In this document: piece by piece, positions 9,001 to 16,914 of the stretch
How positions within the stretch are numbered: the first letter of the stretch is position 1
How the letters are laid out: every line of letters starts with the position of its first letter
Origin: Sphingobacteriales bacterium
Lineage (GTDB): Bacteria; Bacteroidota; Bacteroidia; Sphingobacteriales; Sphingobacteriaceae
Length of the DNA: 64,000 bases
Assembly: GCA_028288165.1 (NCBI GenBank)
Contig: JAQBOG010000009.1
Coordinates: 62,001 to 126,000 of the forward strand
Reading direction: 5' to 3'
Made by a program: the position numbers and the translations under genes
The notes under the pieces: model-generated
Database searches by the model: none
What the model was told of the DNA's origin: nothing
The model's input: only the letters and a program-made list of their open reading frames with translations

Positions 9001-9017
9001 TAGGAATATAATTTGCT
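9001..9017 (+). promoter_or_regulatory. Sigma-54-like promoter for the CPFC/DUF2243 pair
   Basis: TAGGAATATAATTTGCT has GG (9003-9004), ten bases, then GC (9015-9016) within TTGCT. The -12 half is a full match to the RpoN consensus; the -24 half keeps only GG and one A. The predicted transcript start is near 9028, 17 bases before the ATG. Confidence 0.4.
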
Positions 9018-9044
9018 TGGAAAAATTTGTTACTTCAGGCTACC

Positions 9045-9272
9045 ATGAAATTCTTAATGACCATCTTTTTCTTACTCTTTGCTTTTCGAGTGTCTGCATG
9101 CCCATTTTGTAATTCAAAAACAGCTACCGAAATACGCGGGACAATTTTTGGCCCCGGCTTTTTGTTAAATGTTTTCATAAGCCTGTTACCATTTATGTTT
9201 TTCGCATGGATTACATTGTTAATACATAATGGAGGAACTTTAAAAACCCCAAAAAAACATAATGAATCGTAA
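9045..9272 (+). CDS. Small exported CPFC-motif membrane protein, 75 aa
   Basis: The ATG at 9045 starts a normal signal sequence (MKFLMTIFFLLFAFRVSA), followed directly by CPFC, a two-cysteine motif of the metal-binding or redox kind. After TATEIRGTIFGPGF a single transmembrane helix (LLPFMFFAWITLLI) leads to a short basic tail. The gene overlaps the next one by 11 bases, so the two proteins are probably made together. I do not know a characterised family; metal handling is a guess from the CxxC motif only. Confidence 0.7.
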   Translation: MKFLMTIFFLLFAFRVSACPFCNSKTATEIRGTIFGPGFLLNVFISLLPFMFFAWITLLIHNGGTLKTPKKHNES

Positions 9273-9717
9273 ACCTTTAATAGCCGCTGGAACGTTAATG
9301 GGAATTGGAATGGGAGGTTTCTTAGATGGAATTTTGTTTCACCAAATTTTGCAACTCCATAGCATGCTTTCAGCAAATCTTAGTCAGAATATATTAGTAA
9401 ATGTAAAAATTAGTATGTTTTGGGATGGTTTATTTCATGCTTTCACCTGGATAACAACAGCGATCTCCATTAAACTTTTATGGAATGCTGCTCGAAATCC
9501 TGAAGTTCCATGGAGTGGCTTAACCTTTTGGGGATCATTGTTTTTAGGCTTTGGAATTTTCAATTTAGTTGAAGGAGTCATCAATCATCATATAATAGGA
9601 ATCCACCATGTAGTAGAACGAATGGGATTATCACTTTTCGATTACCTGTTTTTGGGCTCCGGTGTTCTATTTATTTTAATAGGTTGGATAAGCATTGGGA
9701 ACGGCAAAAAGATTTAA
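9262..9717 (+). CDS. DUF2243 family membrane protein
   Basis: The 151-residue protein starts MNRKPLIAAGTLMGIGMGG, then FLDGILFHQILQLHSML. The glycine-rich first helix and the D-G-I-L-x-H-Q-I-L motif are typical of DUF2243 (COG4329) predicted membrane proteins. About four transmembrane helices are visible (near residues 5-25, 60-75, 85-105 and 125-147), with conserved histidines (HQ, FHAF, NHHIIGIHHV) that could bind metal or haem. The family has no known function. The overlap with the upstream CPFC gene suggests a two-protein membrane unit. Confidence 0.82.
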   Translation: MNRKPLIAAGTLMGIGMGGFLDGILFHQILQLHSMLSANLSQNILVNVKISMFWDGLFHAFTWITTAISIKLLWNAARNPEVPWSGLTFWGSLFLGFGIFNLVEGVINHHIIGIHHVVERMGLSLFDYLFLGSGVLFILIGWISIGNGKKI

Positions 9718-10090
9718 TATTACCCGAGCCATTTAAACCGGATCGAGACTTATACAGTTCAATTTAAAGCTCTCTCTGGCGGCGGACGTAATGTGTCATT
9801 TGATGATACCAAACCTCTATTCATATTGTGAAATACTTTCACAATTCTAATCAATGAGCTAGCTCGATTTATCATTTAGCCGGCTTGTGATAAAGTGCTT
9901 ACCCTAATTAAAGTGTCTACGGGCTGTATTGATTGTAAGAAATAACAATTTTTATAAATCTTAAAACATTGCTATTTGTCGACAAATTGTCGTTTTAATT
10001 TGGGGCTGATGGCACGTTTTATGCGAAATTGATACGTTTAAAAAAACATAATCAACCTAATAGAAAAACAATTAAAGAAAGGAGCTAAGC
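9718..10090. other. Long 5' region of the alcohol dehydrogenase operon with two palindromes
   Basis: No gene is seen in these 373 bases. They hold a perfect 9-bp-arm palindrome ATTGTGAAA-TAC-TTTCACAAT (9825-9845), a 12-base palindrome TTTGTCGACAAA (9975-9986), the sigma-54-like promoter listed separately, and a strong AAAGGAG ribosome-binding site (10079-10084) before the ATG. The first palindrome lies about 175 bases before the promoter, a usual distance for a sigma-54 activator site. That role is inferred. Confidence 0.5.
10010..10024 (+). promoter_or_regulatory. Sigma-54 (-24/-12) promoter for the alcohol dehydrogenase operon
   Basis: TGGCACGTTTTATGC matches TGGCACG-N4-TTGC at every position except one T to A change in the -12 part. 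GG and GC are ten bases apart. The predicted transcript start is near 10036, giving a 55-base leader that carries a strong AAAGGAG site. Confidence 0.65.
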
Positions 10091-11245
10091 ATGTTGGCAA
10101 TGAATTATCGTGGTCCATACAGAGTCAGGGCAGACCACAAACCATACCCTGAAATACAGCATCCGAACGATGCAATAGTACGTGTAACCAGATCTTGTAT
10201 CTGCGGATCTGACTTGCATTTATACCACGGCTTGGTGCCAGATACCAGGGTAGGTATGACATTTGGCCATGAGTTTATCGGCATTGTAGAAGCGATAGGT
10301 TCATCAGTTGAAAAGTTAAAAGTTGGCGACAACGTACTCGTGCCTTTCAACATATCATGTGGCTCTTGTGCTTTTTGCAGACAAGAATTATATGGTAATT
10401 GCCATGAGTCCAATCCCTCCGCCACGGCTGTTGGTGGTATTTTCGGATATTCGCATACAGCAGGTGGGTATGATGGTGGCCAAGCAGAATTTGTACGCGT
10501 ACCTTATGCAGATGTGGGCCCAACAATTATTCCAGCGGATATGGATCCGGACGATGCAGTGCTTTTAACAGATGTTGTCCCTACCGGATATCAGGCGGCT
10601 GAAATGGGAGGGATACAAAAAGGAGATACGGTGGTTGTTTTCGGGGCAGGGCCAGTTGGTATCATGGCAGCCAGATGTGCTTGGCTATTCGGAGCGGGCC
10701 GTGTAATCATCATTGATCACATTGATTATAGACTTGAGTTTGCAAAAAACTACGCGAAATGCGAAGCTTATAATTTCAGATCATTAGAAGATCCCGTTTT
10801 ATTTTTGAAGAAAACCACGGATTGGTTAGGAGCAGATGTATGTATTGATGCCGTAGGTTGTGAGGCTGCAGGAAACACTTTGCAGACGATCACGGGCAGA
10901 AAATTACTGCTGCAAGCCGGCTCGGCAACTGCTTTGCACTGGGCTATAAACTCCGTAAAAAAGGGTGGTATTGTGTCTATTGTTGGCGTTTATGGCCCAA
11001 CTGATAATCTTATCCCCATAGGTAACGTTGTGAACAAGGGTTTAACTATTCGAGCTAACCAAGCTTCTGTAAAGCGCTTGTTGCCAAGATTAATTGATCA
11101 TGTTCAATCTGGCAGGCTAAATCCGAAAGGAATTATCACACATCGGGTTCCACTCGAAGAAGTATCTGATGCCTATCATATCTTCTCCTCGAAGATTGAT
11201 AATTGTATCAAAACAATTTTAATTCCACCATCAGCACGTAATTAA
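10091..11245 (+). CDS. Zinc-dependent alcohol dehydrogenase (medium-chain, formaldehyde dehydrogenase-like)
   Basis: This 384-residue cytoplasmic oxidoreductase has the catalytic-zinc site CGSDLH (Cys38-His43) and GHE (59-61). A four-cysteine structural-zinc loop follows (SCGSCAFCRQELYGNC), and a Rossmann motif GAGPVG binds NAD(P). It oxidises an alcohol or aldehyde adduct with NAD(P). The sequence resembles the glutathione-independent formaldehyde or threonine dehydrogenase group, but the substrate cannot be fixed. A strong Shine-Dalgarno site, unusual here, and a sigma-54-like promoter precede it. A 181-residue hypothetical follows after eight bases, probably in the same transcript. This gene type often appears among stress genes. 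Confidence 0.9.
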   Translation: MLAMNYRGPYRVRADHKPYPEIQHPNDAIVRVTRSCICGSDLHLYHGLVPDTRVGMTFGHEFIGIVEAIGSSVEKLKVGDNVLVPFNISCGSCAFCRQELYGNCHESNPSATAVGGIFGYSHTAGGYDGGQAEFVRVPYADVGPTIIPADMDPDDAVLLTDVVPTGYQAAEMGGIQKGDTVVVFGAGPVGIMAARCAWLFGAGRVIIIDHIDYRLEFAKNYAKCEAYNFRSLEDPVLFLKKTTDWLGADVCIDAVGCEAAGNTLQTITGRKLLLQAGSATALHWAINSVKKGGIVSIVGVYGPTDNLIPIGNVVNKGLTIRANQASVKRLLPRLIDHVQSGRLNPKGIITHRVPLEEVSDAYHIFSSKIDNCIKTILIPPSARN

Positions 11246-11253
11246 GAGAAATC

Positions 11254-11799
11254 ATGGAAAATGAAATCATAGAAAAAAAGGAATCTTTGGAGGATATCAA
11301 TAGCGATATAGTGGGTTGGGGCGTAGATGCTGATCCAGAAAATGATCCAACTTATCCGATGAAGAAGCGAACCAATGAGGAACATCAAGGTTACTCGTGG
11401 GATAGACCTCCTCAACAACCAATTAATATTGAAATTCTTCATTCAAATGAACGGCCCAATGTATCGGCAACATTTGGAACTTCTTCACCTCTATCAGGAG
11501 TAAGCGGAGAAATTCGTCGATATGCTTTCAAGTATAGTGAAAATGATAACAGACATTGGCTAGGTCTTTTATTGGCTGATCGAGTGAATGTAGTGGAAGG
11601 CATAGTTGATGACTTAAGCAAAGGCCATATACCGAATTATTTTGCTGAACGAGGATGGAAAGCGGGCATGAAGCATCACCCAGAGGAGATTGTTAAGAAA
11701 ATTTTAGTTACCGCACTCGTAACAACAGTTGTGGTTTCCTGGTTTTTTAGTAGCTCCGGTTCAAAAAAACCGAAATTGGGAAAATTGCTTAAACGGTAG
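11254..11799 (+). CDS. Hypothetical protein, 181 aa, co-transcribed with the alcohol dehydrogenase
   Basis: I know no family name for it. The N-terminus is acidic and polar (VGWGVDADPENDPTYPMKKR, then GYSWDRPPQQP). The middle contains SGVSGEIRRYAFKYSENDNRHW, which reads like a cytoplasmic domain. Near the C-terminus there is one hydrophobic helix (VTALVTTVVVSWFFSS) followed by a basic tail, suggesting a tail-anchored inner-membrane protein. It starts eight bases after the dehydrogenase stop, so it should share that promoter. A partner or membrane anchor for the dehydrogenase is conceivable, but nothing in the sequence proves it. Confidence 0.75.
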   Translation: MENEIIEKKESLEDINSDIVGWGVDADPENDPTYPMKKRTNEEHQGYSWDRPPQQPINIEILHSNERPNVSATFGTSSPLSGVSGEIRRYAFKYSENDNRHWLGLLLADRVNVVEGIVDDLSKGHIPNYFAERGWKAGMKHHPEEIVKKILVTALVTTVVVSWFFSSSGSKKPKLGKLLKR

Positions 11800-12076
11800 T
11801 ATTGCAGGTTTAGCAACTTTAAAGAAAGTATTCTTTTTGTACTAGTGCTGTACTAGTATAACGGGAATGCTTTTTTTGTTTTTGTGGAATCATCTTTAAA
11901 TATGTGAAGGTTATCAAGTTGCTCAGTTGACCAAGCGTCTTAAAACCAAAATCTTTGATATTTAGTTTTTTAGTTTTAGGCGCTTATAATTGATCCTTAA
12001 TTTTAAAAGACTTTGCAGTTTATAGAACCTATTACAGTGAACACCGTACTAGTTGAAAAAAACGACTTATAATTTT

Positions 12077-12613
12077 ATGATAAAGAATGCTACTGTAATA
12101 TCAACTGCTAAAAAGCACTGGATTGTTTACTTGTTCCCAATTGTTTTTACTGTTGCTGGACTTTTACTGTTAAGCTTTGAACAATTCTCTTATCACCTTC
12201 TCGGTGCATTTTTTATTTTTGGTTCATTAATTAGAATTGTGCAGGTATCAACTGTAAAATGGGTTTTAACACCAGAATACTTATTTGTTCGTGAAGGATG
12301 GCCTTGGGCTAAGGAATATCAACAGATTGCGGTGTATGATCTTTATAAAATTGATAATCAAAAAGGGAAGTTCAGTAGGTTTTTTAATGTGGCAACACTA
12401 ACAACTGCCGACAGGGAGTTCGAGAAAGCTGTATCCCATATTAATATTTCTAATGCTAGCGAGTTTACCCACGAAGTTACTAAGGTGCTTAACAAAACAA
12501 ACGTAAGTACCTTAAATAAAGCAATGGATTTGAAGGAGCAAGGCGCTTTAACACCAGAAGAGTACAATTTATTAAAGCTTGGAGTAATGACTCAACGTCA
12601 TTTAAAGTTTTAG
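12077..12613 (+). CDS. Membrane protein with PH-like and SHOCT-like segments, 178 aa
   Basis: I use the ATG at 12077; an in-frame TTG at 12053 would add eight residues. Two transmembrane helices occupy residues of about 12-50 (WIVYLFPIVFTVAGLLLL, then HLLGAFFIFGSLIRIV). A beta-rich segment follows (KWVLTPEYLFVREGWPWAKE...) like bacterial PH (bPH2) domains. The C-terminus reads MDLKEQGALTPEEYNLLKLG, the form of a SHOCT oligomerisation motif. Function is unknown; proteins of this layout are often envelope-associated. A GG-N10-GC element 155 bases upstream is too weak and distant to assign. Confidence 0.7.
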   Translation: MIKNATVISTAKKHWIVYLFPIVFTVAGLLLLSFEQFSYHLLGAFFIFGSLIRIVQVSTVKWVLTPEYLFVREGWPWAKEYQQIAVYDLYKIDNQKGKFSRFFNVATLTTADREFEKAVSHINISNASEFTHEVTKVLNKTNVSTLNKAMDLKEQGALTPEEYNLLKLGVMTQRHLKF

Positions 12614-12626
12614 AAATATTTCTTAT

Positions 12627-12665
12627 AACTTAGAAAGGCCACCCATTGGGCGGCCTTTCTAAGTT
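12627..12665. terminator. Bidirectional hairpin terminator
   Basis: AACTTAGAAAGGCC pairs with GGCCTTTCTAAGTT; inside it, CCCA pairs with TGGG across one mismatch. It lies between convergent genes and overlaps the last base of the L,D-transpeptidase stop codon, so it can serve both. Confidence 0.8.
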
Positions 12666-14347
12666 TAGTTTATTTTGCTAAAATACTCGTGGGTAAGCTT
12701 GGTGTCATGTCCGTATAAATCATCATAAAAATGAACATTCCCTTCTGAATCTGCTTCTGCTGTGAAATAAACCAGGTAAACTGGTAAACTTTGTTTTAAT
12801 CTCACAGCCTGTTCTTTTCTCATATTAACGGTTTCCATTATTTTAGATCTGTTCCAACCTGGTTTATTCCTCAATAAGTATTCTGCCAGTTTGATAGGTT
12901 CTTCAACACGCACACACCCATGACTAAACCCCCTTTTTGATTGGCTAAAGAGTTCATCATTTGGAGTGTCATGTAGATAAATATTTCGAGAGTTCGGGAA
13001 AACAAATTTCACATCGCCAAGGTCATTTTTAGGCCCCGGACGGCGTCTGATCACATATTTAAAATTATCTTCAGTAACAGAAGCCCAATCAATTGAATGA
13101 TAGTCAATAATATTGTTTCTATTATCTATTACTTCCATATCAAGCCTATCTAAATAAGATGGATCGCTAATCAATTTGTCTTGTAATTCATTTACAACAA
13201 TACTTACAGGTACATTCCAGTAAGGAGATAAAACTACCGTCTCCATTTTGTCGCTAAAGATTGGCGTTGAGTTTAAAACTTTACCAACAATAACTTTCAT
13301 GGAAAGCGCTTCCTTCTTTTTTTCATACACATGGAGCTTAAACTCCGGAATGTTTACCAACAAATAATCAGGTTCGAAACTTTTTGGAATCCATCTCCAA
13401 CGTTCCATATTGATAGTCACCTGGCGGATACGTTGTTCAACGGGAATGTTTAATAACCTAACGGTTTCTGAATTTAGTATCCCGCTAGGTTTCAAATTAT
13501 TTTGCGCTTGAAAAGCTTTTACTGCCGCAACTAATTGATCATCATATATAGGAGAAGAAGTACTGTCTTGCGCACTCAAAAATCGCTTCCTTAAAGTTGG
13601 CACATCTGGTGATGTTGCACCCGGTTTTAGGTTAACGGAAGCTGATATGGTACCCCAGCCACCTTTAGCTTTTATTGCCCGATACTTTTTTAGCGCTACT
13701 TTCAAGTTACTATACTCCGTATGAAGTGGTTGAAAACTAGCATAGCCATATTTGCTTTTCCGCTTCTTTAAAAACGTTAATAGGGCCTTGTGTAACTTAA
13801 TCTTGTTCTTTTTAACATCCCATTCAAGTGATTTATTCTCAGCCGGAATTACTACACCCCGGTAATAATCTGATGCCCATTTAAAATAAGTTCCCGTTAG
13901 GGAAACATCTATTTCTTTCTCCAAATTATTACGCTTAGCCGAGTCTGAATTAATTTCCTCCAATTCTGCTAGTAATTCCTTAAAATCTTTGGTTTTATAA
14001 TCCTCAGGGTTCAAACCCTCGTCTGCAGCCTTATTAATAACAGTTAGTAACTGATTAGCTTCCGGAACTAATTGATGATTTTTAAACCAGCCTAATTGAT
14101 GTTTATTTTCGGTATAAAACTTTTTAGCCCAGCTCAATTCATCTTTAAAAGCAGGGTCGTTGTTCATGTACTGGGTAACATATATACTATCAATAGTTGG
14201 CTGGGAGCCTAATGATTCAGATTCAGCTTTACGTTTGCTTTTACAGGATGATAATATGCTAGCACTAAATAGTAACAATAAAAGCCAGCTGGAAATTTTT
14301 TGAATTTGTTTGGGTTTATAGTTGCACGGAATTTCTAGGATTTTCAT
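12665..14347 (-). CDS. L,D-transpeptidase (YcbB-type), lipoprotein
   Basis: The 560-residue protein carries a lipobox SILSSC (Cys35). An N-terminal scaffold domain of about 200 residues follows, then a peptidoglycan-binding-like segment (SPDVPTLRKRFL...LVAAVKAFQAQNNLKPSG). The YkuD catalytic domain ends in SHGCVRV, with the nucleophile at about Cys478 and His476. Such enzymes make 3-3 cross-links in peptidoglycan or attach proteins to it in the periplasm. The architecture and length match the E. coli YcbB (LdtD) group. It is transcribed alone, convergent with the PH/SHOCT gene. Confidence 0.9.
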   Translation of the reverse strand: MKILEIPCNYKPKQIQKISSWLLLLLFSASILSSCKSKRKAESESLGSQPTIDSIYVTQYMNNDPAFKDELSWAKKFYTENKHQLGWFKNHQLVPEANQLLTVINKAADEGLNPEDYKTKDFKELLAELEEINSDSAKRNNLEKEIDVSLTGTYFKWASDYYRGVVIPAENKSLEWDVKKNKIKLHKALLTFLKKRKSKYGYASFQPLHTEYSNLKVALKKYRAIKAKGGWGTISASVNLKPGATSPDVPTLRKRFLSAQDSTSSPIYDDQLVAAVKAFQAQNNLKPSGILNSETVRLLNIPVEQRIRQVTINMERWRWIPKSFEPDYLLVNIPEFKLHVYEKKKEALSMKVIVGKVLNSTPIFSDKMETVVLSPYWNVPVSIVVNELQDKLISDPSYLDRLDMEVIDNRNNIIDYHSIDWASVTEDNFKYVIRRRPGPKNDLGDVKFVFPNSRNIYLHDTPNDELFSQSKRGFSHGCVRVEEPIKLAEYLLRNKPGWNRSKIMETVNMRKEQAVRLKQSLPVYLVYFTAEADSEGNVHFYDDLYGHDTKLTHEYFSKIN

Positions 14348-14487
14348 GTTTTGAATGGTGTTGGATCGGAGTTGAATTTCTTTCTATAGGCAAAAACTCA
14401 ACCATTTTTAAAAGCTAGCAGCTTTGACGAAAATTAGCCGCTTTAGGAGGTGACGCAAAATTAAATTTCTTTTAAAATAGGACAATT

Positions 14488-14503
14488 TGGGCTTCAAAAT
14501 TGC
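14488..14503 (+). promoter_or_regulatory. Sigma-54-like promoter for the SRPBCC gene
   Basis: TGGGCTTCAAAATTGC keeps GG (14490-14491), ten bases and GC (14502-14503) with a full TTGCA -12 block. The predicted start is near 14515, 12 bases before the ATG at 14527. It makes the TTG at 14500 impossible as a start, since that codon lies inside the promoter. Confidence 0.5.
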
Positions 14504-14526
14504 ACAAGGTACCTAAACACAATTCT

Positions 14527-15246
14527 ATGGAACCAATAATCAAGCAAAGGGAACATGAGCAAATGCAAACTCAGCCCCTTAATTCATTGCCTGTTAATAT
14601 CAACTGGCCTGAGCGGATATTTTCTATAACAACCGGAGCTCGAATTGCTGCAGGTGGATTATCAAGATTGACTAAAAATCCATTAACAGGTTTAATTATC
14701 ACAGCCGCTGGTGGATACTTATTGTATAGAGGATTAACGGGAAACTGTCCGTTGTATGCACGATTAGCAGCTATCCAAAAAGGTAAACCAGATAATATTA
14801 ACATTAAAACCACCATGGTTGTAAAACGGCCACGCCATGAAGTATACGGATCATGGAGACGGCTTGAAAACCTGCCTTTTTTTATGTCGCATTTAGATAG
14901 TGTCACTTCCGTTGATAATAAACATTCTCATTGGGAAGCAAAATTGCCTGGCAAGGTGGCTAAAGTAAGTTGGGATGCTGAAATAGTTAGTGACGAACCG
15001 GGCAGATTAATTGCTTGGAAATCTGTAGAAGGATCTGCTATTGATAATGCAGGAAGGATTGAATTTGTTGATGCCCCAGGAAGTGGTTCAACAGTAGTGA
15101 AAGTAGTCTTCAGTTATATACCACCAGTTTCTGGTACTATTGCCGAAGGAGCCGCGAAGCTACTATCGCCAGCTTTGGAGAAAATAATAAAGGATGATAT
15201 CCATAGTTTCAAACAATACATTGAATCTAGCAGCCTTTCTGTATAG
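14527..15246 (+). CDS. SRPBCC family protein with N-terminal membrane (DUF2892-like) segment
   Basis: The 239-residue product has two parts. Residues of about 25-75 contain a glycine-rich membrane hairpin (ITTGARIAAGGLSRL..., then LIITAAGGYLLYRGL and GNCPLY), like DUF2892 domains. From about residue 90 a START/SRPBCC domain begins (IKTTMVVKRPRHEVYGSWR), with RLENLPFFMSHLDSV and WEAKLPGKVAKVSWDAEI, as in polyketide cyclase/dehydrase-like proteins that hold small lipophilic molecules. Proteins of this layout often sit among stress-response genes. The start was chosen from the promoter position. Ligand and role are unknown. Confidence 0.82.
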   Translation: MEPIIKQREHEQMQTQPLNSLPVNINWPERIFSITTGARIAAGGLSRLTKNPLTGLIITAAGGYLLYRGLTGNCPLYARLAAIQKGKPDNINIKTTMVVKRPRHEVYGSWRRLENLPFFMSHLDSVTSVDNKHSHWEAKLPGKVAKVSWDAEIVSDEPGRLIAWKSVEGSAIDNAGRIEFVDAPGSGSTVVKVVFSYIPPVSGTIAEGAAKLLSPALEKIIKDDIHSFKQYIESSSLSV

Positions 15247-15256
15247 TATATGAATC

Positions 15257-15326
15257 GACACCTTTAAAAAATGCATATCCCCGCTTGCTTGCCTGCTGAG
15301 CGAAGGTTTACATTTTTAAAGGTGTC
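15257..15326. terminator. Long-armed terminator with an inserted inner hairpin
   Basis: GACACCTTTAAAAAATG pairs with CATTTTTAAAGGTGTC, separated by about 37 bases that contain a small GC-rich hairpin (CGCTTGC...CTGAGCG). T-rich sequence follows on the + strand. It lies between the convergent SRPBCC and aspartyl protease genes. Confidence 0.65.
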
Positions 15327-15348
15327 TTCTTTTTAAGGGTAAGGTTCA

Positions 15349-16611
15349 TTAGATTCTTCTTTCTAGTGTTAGAATAACTCTACTAACTTCTTTTGTTCCT
15401 TTAGGAACAATAGAAAGAATAAAGCTTCTTTCGTCTTTTGATCTAAATAATTTATCAATCTCCTCTATACTCATTTCAGAAACGGATTTAAAATTTATTG
15501 AGATTATTTCATCATCAGTTTCCAAACCAAGTTTTGCTGCAGGCGAATTTTTTTCGACCCGGGTAATAAATATCCTATTATAATCGTCACCTGCCGAAGT
15601 TATCTCCAGACCACTCATATCATGCTCGAATGGTTCTGTTAATTGATAAGCGGGTTTTAAGTAAATGCATTGCCTATGATAATCAAAAACCACAATAAAC
15701 CTTTTTAAAATAGTGTTTCCGATATTTCCATTACGGCTAAGTGACGTTACTTTTGCAGCTACATCATCGTAATTAGGGAAGGCAGCTATCACATTATTTA
15801 ATTCATACTTGCCAAGTTTAATGGAAGAGATGCGCCCAATAAATCCTCGAATTTGCCCCGTTAAACCGACTCCAAGATTAGCTGGAATATGTTTAGTTGG
15901 CAAAGGAAAAGGAATACCGTCCTGTGTTTCTAGAGATATCGGATGACCAGCTCCTGTATCCAAAATCAATTTTGCAAGAATTTTCTCTCCATTGCTTAAG
16001 GTTAGGTTGCTTGTGATGTAAGGTTTTCGTTCTTCAATAGTAATGGGTATTCTTTGGCCCTTACGGGGAATATAGGCTGCTTCAGGTTTATAAAAAGTTA
16101 TAGTATTTGATAAATAATTAATGCGAACCGTGAAACTATCGAAGAAATCAAATCCAACAAGTCCGTGAATGGGCATTCCCACAAAACTCGACAGTTCGAA
16201 TATATCTTTCTTAAGTAGTGCAGCAGGTAAATTTTTAGCAACCGAATTTCCAATTTTTACTTCAATGGAGGGCGTTACATAGGCGCTGAGATCTACCCCG
16301 GATCCAAATCCCATTATTTTAATACTTCTTCGATTCTGTATATCCAAATCATCAATTAACGTGGTGTCAGAAACTATAAAAAGACCAACTCCGGTATCTA
16401 ATATGAAATTATAAGGCCCTTTTCCATTAATGGTTAATGGTATAATCATTAGGTTTTTAACCATTTTGAAACTCAGGGTTTCTTTTGTTCGTTTGCCTTT
16501 AAATTGAAAACGTTGGGCATATAAAGAACTTGATTGAGTGATAAACCCTAAGAGAAAAATGAAGGGAAATAATTGCGTTTTAAATCTTTTTAGCCACATA
16601 TAGGTATCCAA
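15349..16611 (-). CDS. Retropepsin-like aspartyl protease with PDZ domain, secreted
   Basis: The protein has 420 residues and a signal peptide (FPFIFLLGFITQSSSLYAQ). Two aspartyl-protease motifs are present, FILDTGVGLFIV and LILDTGAGHPISLE, one in each half, so a single chain can form the pepsin-like pair. A C-terminal PDZ domain follows (RIFITRVEKNSPAAKLGLET, then DDEIISINFKSV). It probably works in the periplasm. An ATG at 16599 is an equally good start. It is divergent from the iron receptor gene. Substrates are unknown. Confidence 0.85.
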   Translation of the reverse strand: MDTYMWLKRFKTQLFPFIFLLGFITQSSSLYAQRFQFKGKRTKETLSFKMVKNLMIIPLTINGKGPYNFILDTGVGLFIVSDTTLIDDLDIQNRRSIKIMGFGSGVDLSAYVTPSIEVKIGNSVAKNLPAALLKKDIFELSSFVGMPIHGLVGFDFFDSFTVRINYLSNTITFYKPEAAYIPRKGQRIPITIEERKPYITSNLTLSNGEKILAKLILDTGAGHPISLETQDGIPFPLPTKHIPANLGVGLTGQIRGFIGRISSIKLGKYELNNVIAAFPNYDDVAAKVTSLSRNGNIGNTILKRFIVVFDYHRQCIYLKPAYQLTEPFEHDMSGLEITSAGDDYNRIFITRVEKNSPAAKLGLETDDEIISINFKSVSEMSIEEIDKLFRSKDERSFILSIVPKGTKEVSRVILTLERRI

Positions 16612-16830
16612 TTTACATATTATGGCACATATATACCCACAGTTTATAATGTTTTTTAACTGAACCTAGAATTAATGTTTAGTCATTTTGAAAAAGTCAT
16701 TCAATATATGTTTGAAGTCGCATTCCTAATTATTTATAGAATCGCTGTTGTGATGATTATTGCTTTCATCATTCTTTTGATATGAACAATGTATAGCTAA
16801 GTAAGCAATTGATTTATAATAAGTTAAACG

Positions 16831-16853
16831 TTATTTATAATTATTCTAAATAA
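16831..16853. promoter_or_regulatory. Candidate iron-repressor operator 1
   Basis: A 23-base near-palindrome made of TTATTTATAAT, T and ATTCTAAATAA, symmetrical except for three opposed position pairs. It abuts the -33 box of the TonB receptor promoter. A similar site overlaps the transcript start. Its place before a siderophore-type receptor suggests a Fur-like regulator; that is inferred. Confidence 0.5.
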
Positions 16854-16855
16854 AT

Positions 16856-16886
16856 TTTGGTTTTCTGGAAACGTCTTGTACTTTTG
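16856..16886 (+). promoter_or_regulatory. Bacteroidota promoter TTTG-N19-TACTTTTG
   Basis: TTTG (16856-16859), exactly 19 bases, then TACTTTTG (16879-16886) is a complete match to the housekeeping consensus. It rules out the in-frame TTG at 16876 as a start, since that codon lies within the promoter. The rest of the 16612-16914 divergent gap is A+T-rich, with nothing else recognised. Confidence 0.75.
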
Positions 16887-16890
16887 CCTA

Positions 16891-16910
16891 TGTAGAATTA
16901 GTCTAAATAA
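16891..16910. promoter_or_regulatory. Candidate iron-repressor operator 2
   Basis: TGTAGAATTAGTCTAAATAA shares the TCTAAATAA half and the TAGA...TCTA symmetric core with the site at 16831. It covers the predicted transcript start, a position where a bound repressor would block transcription. Confidence 0.45.
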
Positions 16911-16914
16911 ACGC

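Noticed and set aside
11909-11922. GG-N10-GC element (AAGGTTATCAAGTTGCT) upstream of the PH/SHOCT gene
   Set aside because: It has a good TTGCT but a poor -24 half and lies about 155 bases from the start codon, so it is not better than chance.
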